Source of the DNA: Monoplex corrugatus
Lineage: Eukaryota > Mollusca > Gastropoda > Littorinimorpha > Ranellidae
NCBI GenBank assembly: GCA_030674185.1
Contig: JAPXFY010000026.1
Location: forward strand, 58,737,465 to 58,801,464
DNA length: 64,000 nt
Direction of reading: 5' to 3'
Below the pieces are notes generated by a model that did not search any database, was not told the origin of the DNA, and was given only the letters and a program-made list of their open reading frames with translations. Positions within the stretch are counted from its first letter, which is position 1. The number at the start of each line of letters is the position of its first letter. Made by a program: the position numbers and the translations under genes. Shown here in pieces: positions 12,157-20,837 of this stretch.

Positions 12157-12515
12157 TATCTATAAAGTGCGTGGAAAATTATGAAAATAAAATCATTCAG
12201 CATACAATACGCTAGAAAAAGGTAACAACATAATTTCTGCTGCAGCAGAAAAGCGATTTCGCAGAAAAGGGATGACAGCCAACAGACCAGCATCAGCATT
12301 CACATGCGACCGCTGCGACAGAGACTGCCTCTCTCGCACTGGTCTCTACAGTCAAGGCGACGCTGCTTGGACCATCTAGACATTAGAACGGATGTACTTT
12401 GACCATGGTCAGCCATGACCGAGGGAGGCCTACTACTATCTATAAAGTGCGTGGAAAATTATGAAAATAAAATCATTCAGCATACAATACGCTAGAAAAA
12501 GGTAACAACATAATT
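12157..12515. repeat. 79-bp perfect direct repeat flanking a 201-bp retroelement fragment
   Basis: Positions 12,157-12,235 and 12,437-12,515 are identical by eye over 79 bp. The 201 bp between them read FTCDRCDRDCLSRTGLYSQG on the plus strand, a Cys-x2-Cys-type zinc-finger tail seen at the end of many LINE open reading frames. The structure is either an unusually long target duplication or a local duplication. Confidence 0.8.
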
Positions 12516-12789
12516 GCTTGTACATAGACAATGAATCAAATTAAATGATCCAGAAGGAAAAGGTACTAACCCTTTCAATAAAAATCAACAAAATCAAAAA
12601 CAATAAACTAACAGAGATGTATACTTCCAAGACATAGAACAAGCTAAAGACACTCATCAGGAATGAAATGGTCTGAGGAAATATTTTCCATTTTACAAAA
12701 AGCAAGAATAAAAAAAAGATAAAACTCTACCTTAAACCCTGAATACACATGACTCAGTTTATAAAGTCACCATTACACATGATACATAT

Positions 12790-13215
12790 TTTCACAATTC
12801 CATAGATATCTCTGAGCTTTCAAAGTATTTTGTCCCGATTACCACTTTTCGTTAAAATATAGCATAAGACTGGTCTCTTTACAGTATTGTACGCTTTACT
12901 GAAATCTGTGAATGCGACAGTTTTGCTCATGTTGCGTCTGGTTTTTCTATACCTGCATGAACTGTGAAGATATGAGCATTAGTTGATCTTCCTTTTCTGA
13001 AATCTGCGTGTGTATCCATCTATTTACAGTTTCTTTCCACCCAAACAGTTTACTTCTAGGACAACACACATCGCTATTGATGTAGTACTACACCACTTTC
13101 TCAATGATACAGTAAACTTACTTGGCATAGCACCATCAACAAGAGACTGTAAACTTTACGTTACTGTTTTCAATTTTACTGACCATTGACTCTAAGTCCT
13201 TGTCCTGTTGTGCTG
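12790..13215 (-). mobile_element. LINE reverse transcriptase fragment, degenerate
   Basis: With frame changes, the minus strand reads ADFRKGRSTNAHIFTVHAGI, then VAFTDFSKAYNTVKR. These are the classical non-LTR RT signatures (GFRKGRST, and motif A DFSKAYDxV). The second motif-A position reads N instead of D. The fragment is too short to assign to a clade with confidence and differs from the RTE family in this window. Confidence 0.65.
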
Positions 13216-13244
13216 AGATCTGTTGTCAGATACATTGAAAACTG

Positions 13245-13260
13245 AAGGGGGGGGGGGGGG
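13245..13260. repeat. Poly-G tract
   Basis: G homopolymer of about 15 following ctgaa; a likely site of length error. Confidence 0.8.
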
Positions 13261-13389
13261 AGAGTCTCTATTACAGAATCAGTTTTTTTTAATCTGAATA
13301 TGTATCATTGTAATACTGGTTTCAGTATAACAGATGCTGAAGTTTAACACACTCCTGAGATCTGAGTTAAGTTGTTTCTGCCTGACATT

Positions 13390-13794
13390 CAGCCCCAAGA
13401 TCTTGAGGACATCTGGCTTTGATGCCAAAGTCCTCGCCATAGAGGTTGGAGCAAGAGGGGTGCTAGGCACATCAAGCAGCTCTCGATTTCAGGGAGAGAG
13501 AGGAGCAGAGCCATAAAGGCAATGACAGAAAGAGTGGGGGAAAAGCTTCAGCTGGATCTAAACCAGGACGAACAGAAGTGAACATCATTGGGTTTAAAAT
13601 TCCCCCATTTGTTGCTGGTGACCGATAGCCAAGTTAAGACATCCGTCACAAGGGTGACCTTGCCTTGAGAAACCTGACCGCATTGGATGTGCAGGTTCAA
13701 TTCCAGGAGGAGGACAAATTTCTCAACAAAAAAATAATGACGGCAGAACAGCATCCAGGAGTCATGACCTGGATGTGGCCTGGTCCCTTTAGAG
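13390..13794 (+). mobile_element. R2-type LINE endonuclease end plus tRNA-like segment, copy 2
   Basis: ILRTSGFDAKVLAIEVGARG at 13,398-13,457 matches the C-terminal part of the restriction-like endonuclease region at 25,390-25,480 (minus) and 6,430-6,480 (plus). It is followed, as at 6641, by a tRNA-like segment whose B-box reads ggttcaattcc (13,695-13,705), and by the aggagtcatgacctggatg block. The large RTE insertion begins immediately afterwards, and the interrupted composite continues at 18,811. Confidence 0.72.

Positions 13795-13872
<78 letters not shown>
13795..13872. repeat. (CAT)n tail of RTE-A
   Basis: About 25 uninterrupted CAT triplets directly adjoining the RTE-A 3' end. Other copies of the family carry 4-7 such triplets at the same place, so this microsatellite grew from the element's own tail. 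Confidence 0.95.
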
Positions 13873-13873
<1 letters not shown>

Positions 13874-15721
13874 GTGTATTGCTGCATGGCGTTGGCAATC
13901 ATAGCCCTCCATACGAATCTATCCCTTGTCGCTGCAAATACATCTCCCACCCTTTCTGTCTTCAGCCACTCTGCAAGTCCGTCCAGTATTTTCTCCCTGG
14001 GTCTACCTGGTGCTTTCTTTCCCTCCAGCTTTCCTGTTGTGACCAGGTGCTCTAATTTGTCTTGCCTCATAAAATGTCCTATATATGTTGCTTGTCTTTG
14101 TCTACTTTGTCTAATGTTCTTGTGTACAGTATGCTATCTTCAAGACTTGTCTCGTTTGTTTTCTTTGATGTCCATGGAACTCTAACATTCTTCTTAGAAA
14201 CCACATTTCAGTTGCCTCAATCTTGTTCTGACTGTCCACGCCTCACAACCGTACAACAGTATTGGTTTTACATAACACTCAAGAACTCTCTTCCTGATGT
14301 TAATTGATAGACATTTGTTGGTAAAAACACTTTTCATCGTCATGAATGCTGTTTTAGGTTGGCCAGTTCTGCTTGCTATTTCTGATGTGCATTTGCCATC
14401 TGGTGAGATGACCGTTCCCAGATATTTAAACTTATGAACCTGTCTCAAGGTTGTGCCGTTTCCAGTTATTTTGCATGAGGGGACTTTTTGTTTTTTACTG
14501 ATTGCCATGACTTCAGTCTTCTTGCTATTTAACTCCAGTCCTTTATTTTTGCTTTCTATTTCTATTATATTCACAAGATATTGAAGGTCTTTTTTCATTT
14601 TCTCCAATTAGCACAACGTCATATGCGTAATGAAGATTTTTTAAATTTTGTGTTGAAAATTTGCGCCTGTATTGTCTGGTTCTGTTAAATACGCGTTCTT
14701 TTTCTTTTTCATGTATTTTCTTATCCTGTTTGCTTGAACGCGGGCATTCACACATGTTTTGGGTAATAAAGATTGTTTATTATTTTTCCTCTAACCTTTA
14801 TCTCAGGCTATTCTTCTATGTTCCTTATGATGGTTTCTCTGTAAAATGAAAACAGATCTGGTGACAGAACACAACCTGCTTAACCCCTCTTTGGATATTT
14901 TGGAAAGAGCTTATATTGTTTTCTATTCTCATTACTGTTGTTTGTTCCCAATGCATATTTCTGAGTATTCTCAGATCTTTTCCATCAACATTGAGCCTTT
15001 CTAGTTTGTTTATCAATTCTTCGTGTCTTACCCCTATCGAAAGCCTTGGTACAATCAACAGAGCATAAGTGTAAATCCTTATTCAACTCGACTGACCTCT
15101 GTATGAGAGTTCTTAGGATGTTTTCGGCATTAATAGTTCCTTTCCTTTTGACAAGTTCACATTGTTCATCTGCTATTTCTCTGTTTCAGTCTGCACCTGG
15201 TAATATTTTTGCTATCAGTAAAGAATTTGTAAATATTTCATTTATCAGGATGTAATCAATTTGATTTTTAGTATTATCTCCTGGTTTTATCCATATCCAT
15301 TTTCCTCTGTTAGGCTGCTCAAACAAGGTGTTTCTTAGTATGAATTCATTTGTTTGTGACCACTCAACAAGTTTTTCTCCACTTTCATTCTGTGTGCCAA
15401 GGCCATGAGGTCCAACTATGTTATCCACTCTCTACCCTACTTTAGCATCAACATCTCTCATGATTACTGTAATATCCTGTGATTTGCAATGAGACTGGGC
15501 TGTCTCTAACACTTTATAGAAGCTGTTAATTTCTTCTAGAGTACTTGCGAATTTTGGTGATATATACTGGATGATTTTGACATCAAATGGCCTGCCATCC
15601 AACTTAACTAATAAAACTCGGTCTGACACAGCCCAGTCTCCATTGATAGACTTTGACTTGTCCCTTTCCATTATGATGCCTTCTCTTTCATGTGTTTCTC
15701 CACTAGAACATATTATTTACA

Positions 15722-16279
15722 TGCTTGCCTGGCATTATCGTGCTTGCCTGGCATTATCGTGCTTGCCTGGCATTATCGTGCTTGCCTGGCATTATCGTGC
15801 TTGCCTGGCATTATCGTGCTTGCCTGGCATTATCGTGCTTGCCTGGCATTATCGTGCTTGCCTGACATTATCGTGCTTGCCTGGCATTATCGTGCTTGCC
15901 TGGCATTATCGTGCTTGCCTGGCATTATCGTGCTTGCCTGACATTATCGTGCTTGCCTGGCATTATCGTGCTTGCCTGGCATTATCGTGCCTGCCTGGCA
16001 TTATCGTGCTTGCCTGGCATTATCGTGCTTGCCTGGCATTATCGTGCTTGCCTGGCATTATCGTGCCTGCCTGGCATTATCGTGCTTGCCTGGCATTATC
16101 GTGCTTGCCTGGCATTATCGTGCTTGCCTGGCATTATCGTGCCTGCCTGGCATTATCGTGCTTGCCTGGCATTATCGTGCTTGCCTGGCATTATCGTGCT
16201 TGCCTGACATTATCGTGCTTGCCTGGCATTATCGTGCTTGCCTGGCATTATCGTGCCTGCCTGGCATTATCGTGCTTGC
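15722..16279. repeat. 19-bp minisatellite inside RTE-A endonuclease
   Basis: About 29 units of cttgcctggcattatcgtg, with C/T changes (tgcctgcc) and an acatt variant. The reverse complement (gcaagcacgataatgccagg) resembles the family sequence gcaggcatgataacatcagg in the intact relative at 20,151-20,170. RTE coding sequence resumes in register on both sides: gggggc and upstream on one side, GETHEREG on the other. The repeat is therefore an expansion of the element's own coding DNA. The unit has no stop in the forward frames, hence a 250-codon artefact frame. Confidence 0.95.
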
Positions 16280-16816
16280 CCCCTTCCATCTTACATGTAG
16301 TTCCCCTACTCCTAAAATATTGATGTTAACCCTTTCTATGTCCATCTTGACATTTTCTTATTTTCATTTTCCCAGCAATGCTCTTTTATTCCAGGTTGCA
16401 ATTTTATGGTTTGTAGTCTGAGGAGATCTACAGGAAGATAAACAAGGAGATCAGGAATAGGTGCAATGAAGCTAAGGAAGCTTGGCTGAAATCAAAGTGC
16501 AAAAGAAATGGAAGACCGACACAAAACGGATCCTCAGGGTATGTACAGACGAATTGAAGAAATTGTCCACGGGAAAAAATACATGCACATCAACTGGATG
16601 CTTGAAATCGAAAGATGGCACGCTTATCATGGAAAAAGACAAAATATTAGACAGATGGGGAGAGTACATTAAAGACCTTTTTCAGGATGACAGAAACGAA
16701 GAACACATTATAAAAAAGAACTTTGAAGGACCACCCATGATGAAAGATGAAGTTAGAACGGCACTGAAAAAGATGAAACCGGGAAAAGCCCAGGACCAGA
16801 CAACATTACTACAGAG

Positions 16817-17644
16817 ATGATTGAAGTCCTGGAGGAATTTGGCATAGAAAAAATAACAGTCCTCCTAAATGAAATTTACGACACTGGAAAAATCCCCAAA
16901 GATATGTCAAAATCAATTTTCATTGCACTTCCAAAGAAGACAGGGGCTATAGAATGCGAACTCCATCGCACAATCAGTCTGATGAGCCATGTAACAAAAA
17001 TCCTGCTAAGAATAGTCATGATGAGGACAAGGAATAGAATCAAAAGAGAAATAGCAGAAGAACAGTGTGGATTTGTGGAAGGGAAAGGAACTATTAGTGC
17101 CATATACATCCTAAGAACTATCATAGAGAGGTCAAATGAGATGAATAAGGATTTATATTTATGCTTTGTTGGCTACACCAAGGCTTTCGATCGGGTAAGA
17201 CATGAAGAATTGATCAACCAACTGGATAGACTCAATGTTGATGGAAAAGATCTACGAATAATCAGAAATATGTACTGGGAACAAACAGCTGCAATGAGAA
17301 TAGAAAACAATATAAGCTCTTTTCAAAATATCAAAAGAGGAGTCAGACAGGGTTGTGTTTTGTCACCAGATCTGTTTTCACTTTACAGCGAAAACATCAT
17401 GAGAAACCTAGAAGAAGACCCCGGATTAAAGGTTGGAGGAAAAATGATAAACAACATTCGATATGCAGCTGACACCGTGCTAATTGCAGAAAATGAAAGA
17501 GACCTACAAAACTTTGTGAATATACTAGAAATAGAAAGAAAAGGTAAGGGGCTGAAGCTAAACAGCAGGAAGACTGAAGTCATGGTGATCGGTAAAAAAC
17601 ATGAAATCCCCTCAGGCAAAATAACACAAATGGCACAACCTTGA
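16817..17644 (+). CDS. RTE-B reverse transcriptase core (inactivated)
   Basis: 275 codons of non-LTR reverse transcriptase. Recognisable are EEQCGFVEGKGTISAIYILR (fingers), YTKAFDRVRHEELINQLDRL (motif A, first Asp replaced: GYTKAFD, with the catalytic Asp of AFD present), RGVRQGCVLSPDLFSLYSEN (motif B) and YAADTVLIAEN (motif C). Motif C is YADD in the sister copy near 52,115-52,150, so one of the two catalytic aspartates is lost here. A frameshift at about 17,640 separates it from the C-terminal part. It is a transposon remnant and not a host gene. Confidence 0.85.
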   Translation: MIEVLEEFGIEKITVLLNEIYDTGKIPKDMSKSIFIALPKKTGAIECELHRTISLMSHVTKILLRIVMMRTRNRIKREIAEEQCGFVEGKGTISAIYILRTIIERSNEMNKDLYLCFVGYTKAFDRVRHEELINQLDRLNVDGKDLRIIRNMYWEQTAAMRIENNISSFQNIKRGVRQGCVLSPDLFSLYSENIMRNLEEDPGLKVGGKMINNIRYAADTVLIAENERDLQNFVNILEIERKGKGLKLNSRKTEVMVIGKKHEIPSGKITQMAQP

Positions 17645-17650
17645 CACAGG

Positions 17651-18217
17651 TTGAGAACGATCATTTCATCAGACGGCAGATGCACATCAGAAATAGGCGG
17701 CAGAATCAGCAAAGCCAAAACAGCATTCAAGAAGATGACAAGCATTCTTACCAACAAATGCCTATCAATTAACATCAGGAAGAGAGTTCTTGAATGTTAT
17801 ATAGAACCAATACTGTTGTACGGATGCGAGGCATGGACAGTCAACAAACAAAGCCAGAACAAGATTGAGGCAGCCGAGATATGGTTTCTGAAAAGAATGT
17901 TGAGAGTTCCATGGACAGCAAAGAAAACAAACGAGACAGTCTTGATGGAGGCAGACACAAGTAGATCACTCATAAGGAAGATTAGGAAAAGACAGGCAAC
18001 ATTTATAGGCCATTGTATGAGGAAGGGGGATTTGGAGCACCTGGTCATGGCGGGAAAGCTGGAGGGAAAGAGAGCACCAGGTAGACCCAGGGAGAAAATG
18101 CTGGACGGACTTGCAGAATGGCTGGGGATGGGGAGGGTGGGGGAGATGTTAGGGGCAACGAGAGATAGAGGCAGATGGAAGTCCATGATCGCCAACGCCA
18201 TGCGGCAGGCCACCTGA
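17651..18217 (+). CDS. RTE-B C-terminal tail (thumb and post-RT region)
   Basis: 188 codons containing INIRKRVLECYIEPILLYGC, EAWTVNKQSQNKIEAAEIWF, LRVPWTAKKTNETVLMEADT and the conserved terminal block DLEHLVMAGKLEGKRAPGRP. The stop lies just before the (TGA)n tail. This is the module found alone in the truncated insertions at 3224, 5728 and 32,430. Confidence 0.85.
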   Translation: MRTIISSDGRCTSEIGGRISKAKTAFKKMTSILTNKCLSINIRKRVLECYIEPILLYGCEAWTVNKQSQNKIEAAEIWFLKRMLRVPWTAKKTNETVLMEADTSRSLIRKIRKRQATFIGHCMRKGDLEHLVMAGKLEGKRAPGRPREKMLDGLAEWLGMGRVGEMLGATRDRGRWKSMIANAMRQAT

Positions 18218-18810
18218 TGATGATGATGAGTCTGATAATAGTAACTTGTTGATGGTCGGGTGTCACATACGCAGCTTGACGGTCCCTACTGGACGAAGAT
18301 GCTCCATGGCATCCCTGATTTACGTCGTTTACCTTCGTTCTCTCTTGGCTGGTCATGATTAACTTGGGAGTATACATTGGTGGTTTCCTGTAGCCTTCCA
18401 TCGGTTTTCTGTCAGGGTTTACTCCCTTAGCCTCGGTCTCTCCTGAGATAATCACAAGGGGTGCTATTTACCCATAGCTGGGGGTCTGATTCGTGGGCGC
18501 CAGGGCATGTCCACATGTGAGTGGGCCTGCATGCCACGCGTCTAGGGCCAGACCTCCTCTGAGTCCGTTGAGTTTAGCCTGAGTCCGTGCGGGTGCTCAG
18601 TTACCGCATGTCGCCTCAAGGAGGTACAACGTAGGGCTTGCTTAGGGAGAGGCTGTGTACTGACAGAGAGAGACTTACGCGTTCTGCTCTTCTTTTCGCA
18701 TATATGCATGCAGCAGTGCTAGGCAGCGGTGAAGGCTGACAGCAAAAGGTGACAAGCACACAATCACTAGCCAACATACCAGACGGGTTACATCAGCCAT
18801 TTTGACACAC

Positions 18811-18905
18811 CCCTTTATAGTGAGTGAAGGACCGAAACACTTGCTTGACGGGGATTTCTCCTCTGAGGACCTTCTCCTGTCCGGCTCTCTCCAAAGTTAC
18901 TTACT
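18811..18905 (+). repeat. Right half of composite element interrupted by RTE-A
   Basis: cgaaacacttgcttgacggg and the following ttctcctct block match 6,836-6,895. This continues the R2-type/tRNA-like composite that is cut at 13,794. Confidence 0.7.
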
Positions 18906-18914
18906 ACAACCCAA

Positions 18915-19100
<186 letters not shown>

Positions 19101-19104
19101 ATAG

Positions 19105-19262
19105 ATACGGCAGAGGACGGTACAGTTTGGCACCAACAGTGTCGCAGGAGTTGCCTGCACGTTGTAGAAAACAGCAGCAGACCGCCTTAGGGACTCCAGC
19201 TCTGGATTTGTCCTCAGGGTTCACTCCCGAAGCCTTTCCCGTTCCTGAATTTGCCACAAGGC
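19105..19262 (-). mobile_element. Leader fragment of an RTE-related element
   Basis: The minus strand reads GTGKASGVNPEDKSRAGVPK, comparable with ETEAKGVNPDRKPMEGYRK in the RTE-A leader (about 18,380-18,450 minus). It is probably the 5' region of a related subfamily. Confidence 0.5.
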
Positions 19263-19419
19263 AGCAGAGGTTTCAAGTCAGCGTTTTCCTTCTCCTAGAT
19301 GAGATACCATCCAAAACGACGAACCCTATAATTAATGTGGCAGTTTGTGCTGGGTTACATTTTACCAGTGGCAGGGAAACCCCTGACCTGATATCAGATA
19401 TAAATAAGAAGACATAATA

Positions 19420-20800
19420 CATGTCAACGGCGGATGTGATGCGTCTAGTGTGTCGGCTAGTGACTGCGTGCTTATCACCTCTCATTTTCAGCCTGCACCG
19501 CTGGCTAGCACTGCTGCTTGCAGCTATGCGAAGAGTAGAGCAGAATGCGTTAAGTCTCTTCCTGTCAGTACATAGCCTGTCCATCAGCAAGCCCTACGTT
19601 ATGCCTCCTCATCGGCGACATGTGGTAACTGAGCACCTCACTGACTCAGGATAGATCTCGAGGGACTCGGAGGAGGTCTGGCCCCCCAGACGTGCGGCAT
19701 GCAGGCCCACCGGCGTATATATATGCCCTGGTGCCCACGAACCGGACCCCCAAGCTATGGGTAAATAGCTCCACTGCCTTGTGGACATCTCAGGAGAGAA
19801 TAAGACTAAGGGAGTTAACCCTGAAAAAAAAACAATGGAAGGCAACGGGAAACCACCATCGTATTTTCCCCAGGACAATTATGGATGGACAAACAAAAGG
19901 AAATTGAAGATAACGAAGTAAATAGGTGCTCCTGTTCGTCCGGTAGGGATTGTCATGTGGTGCAGGTGACACCAGACCGTCAGCCAGCTACTGCGACCAA
20001 ACCCAAACCCAAACTCAAACTCAAAAACACCAGAATAGCAACACGGAACATCAGACACTGTTGCAGAAGGCAAAATTAGACAACATCAAAATGGAGATGG
20101 TAAGGCTTAACATTAGTATTTTAGGACTAGGGGAAGTGAGATGGAAGGGGGCAGGCATGATAACATCAGGAGAATACACAGTGATATACTCTGGTGGTAA
20201 TTCACATGAAAGAGGAGTAAGCATCATATTGGACAAAGACAAATCAAAAGTAGTTAAGGGATACTGGGCTGAGTCCGACAGAGTTTTGCTGGTCAAATTC
20301 GGAGGTAAACCATTTGATATCAACATCATTCAGGTGTATGCACCAACATCCACAAGTACTCAGGAAGACATCGACAACTTCTACGAAGTATTAGAGATGG
20401 CCAAGGTCCAATGTAAATCACAAGAAGTTACAATCGTAATGGGAGATTTTAATGCTAAAGTGGGACAGGATAAGGTGGAGGATATAGTTGGACCTCATGG
20501 CCTTGGTACACAAAATGAAAGGGGAGGGAAACTTGTAGAATGGGCACAGATGAATGAGTTCATAGTAGGAAACACCTGGTTTGAGCAGCCTAATAGAAGA
20601 AAATGGACTTGGATGAGTTCAGGAGATAATACCAAAAATCAAATTGACTACATCCTGATCAACAAAAGATTTAGAAATTCTTTACTGTCAGCAAAAACAC
20701 TACCAGGCGCAGACTGCAACAGTGACCACAATCCTGAAGTGGGAAGATTTAGGCTGAAAATAAAGAAAAGGAAACAGACCAAAAGCAACATCAAACTAAA
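19420..20800 (+). mobile_element. RTE-C: 5' half of RTE/BovB-like LINE (leader plus endonuclease)
   Basis: Plus-strand copy whose leader (from about 19,420) aligns with the reverse complement of the RTE-A leader. Shared blocks include gtcggctagtgactgcgtgc, cagtacatagcctgtcc and ctatgggtaaatagc. The endonuclease follows. The copy stops at about 20,800, where the 22-bp satellite begins within the endonuclease-RT linker. The RT half is missing. Confidence 0.85.
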
Positions 20801-20837
20801 TAGCACCATAAATAACAAGACACAACACCATAAATAA
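19950..20837 (+). CDS. RTE-C apurinic/apyrimidinic-type endonuclease
   Basis: 295 codons, the best preserved endonuclease of the family here. It nicks target DNA to prime reverse transcription. Visible APE-type signatures are LGLGEVRWKGAG (catalytic Glu), PFDINIIQVYAPTS, VIVMGDFNAKVG-like text (reads IVMGDFNAKVG, Asp and Asn), NQIDYILIN and GADCNSDHNPEV (catalytic Asp-His). The similarity to the BovB/RTE endonuclease (GLGTQNERGG, NTWFEQPNRRKWTW) sets the clade. The listed frame opens at a TTG codon; the true start is not evident. The last residues (after about KKRKQTKSNIKLN) are read from satellite DNA. Confidence 0.8.
   Translation: MSCGAGDTRPSASYCDQTQTQTQTQKHQNSNTEHQTLLQKAKLDNIKMEMVRLNISILGLGEVRWKGAGMITSGEYTVIYSGGNSHERGVSIILDKDKSKVVKGYWAESDRVLLVKFGGKPFDINIIQVYAPTSTSTQEDIDNFYEVLEMAKVQCKSQEVTIVMGDFNAKVGQDKVEDIVGPHGLGTQNERGGKLVEWAQMNEFIVGNTWFEQPNRRKWTWMSSGDNTKNQIDYILINKRFRNSLLSAKTLPGADCNSDHNPEVGRFRLKIKKRKQTKSNIKLNSTINNKTQHHK

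Larger units (their letters stand above)
16422..18228 (+). mobile_element. RTE-B: 5'-truncated RTE/BovB-like LINE nested in RTE-A
   Basis: Plus-strand copy starting in the endonuclease-RT linker and reaching the (TGA)n tail at 18,214-18,228. It is bounded by agtctga at 16,415-16,421 and 18,229-18,235, a likely 7-bp target-site duplication. With one copy removed, the RTE-A leader and endonuclease become contiguous. It carries most of the reverse transcriptase and the C-terminal tail in two main frames (16,817-17,644 and 17,651-18,217), plus broken upstream frames. Confidence 0.9.
13795..18810 (-). mobile_element. RTE-A: near full-length RTE/BovB-like LINE, interrupted
   Basis: Minus-strand element whose 5' region begins near 18,810 and whose 3' (ATG)n tail, about 25 triplets, lies at 13,795-13,872. 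In order on the minus strand it carries: an untranslated-like leader (18,810-18,236); the insertion RTE-B (16,422-18,228); the endonuclease start (16,414-16,280); a 19-bp minisatellite (16,279-15,722); endonuclease remains (GETHEREGIIMERDK, then GPHGLGTQNESGEKLVEW, then NQIDYILIN, to about 15,190); and RT remains (DGKDLRILRNMHWEQ, then KTEVMAISKK). Last comes the C-terminal tail (13,873-14,070). An internal deletion near 15,190 fuses the endonuclease to the middle of RT. It is flanked by ccctttag (13,785-13,792) and ccctttat (18,811-18,818), a likely target-site duplication. Confidence 0.85.

Noticed and set aside
15571..16421. 250-codon frame with LACLALSCLPGIIV repeats
   Set aside because: This is the 19-bp minisatellite read across three units; its ends are antisense RTE sequence.
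13790..18810. Twin-priming (5' inversion) as explanation of the head-to-head RTE copies
   Set aside because: Both copies carry their own 3' end and tail, and the plus copy has its own flanking duplication inside the minus copy; nested insertion fits better.
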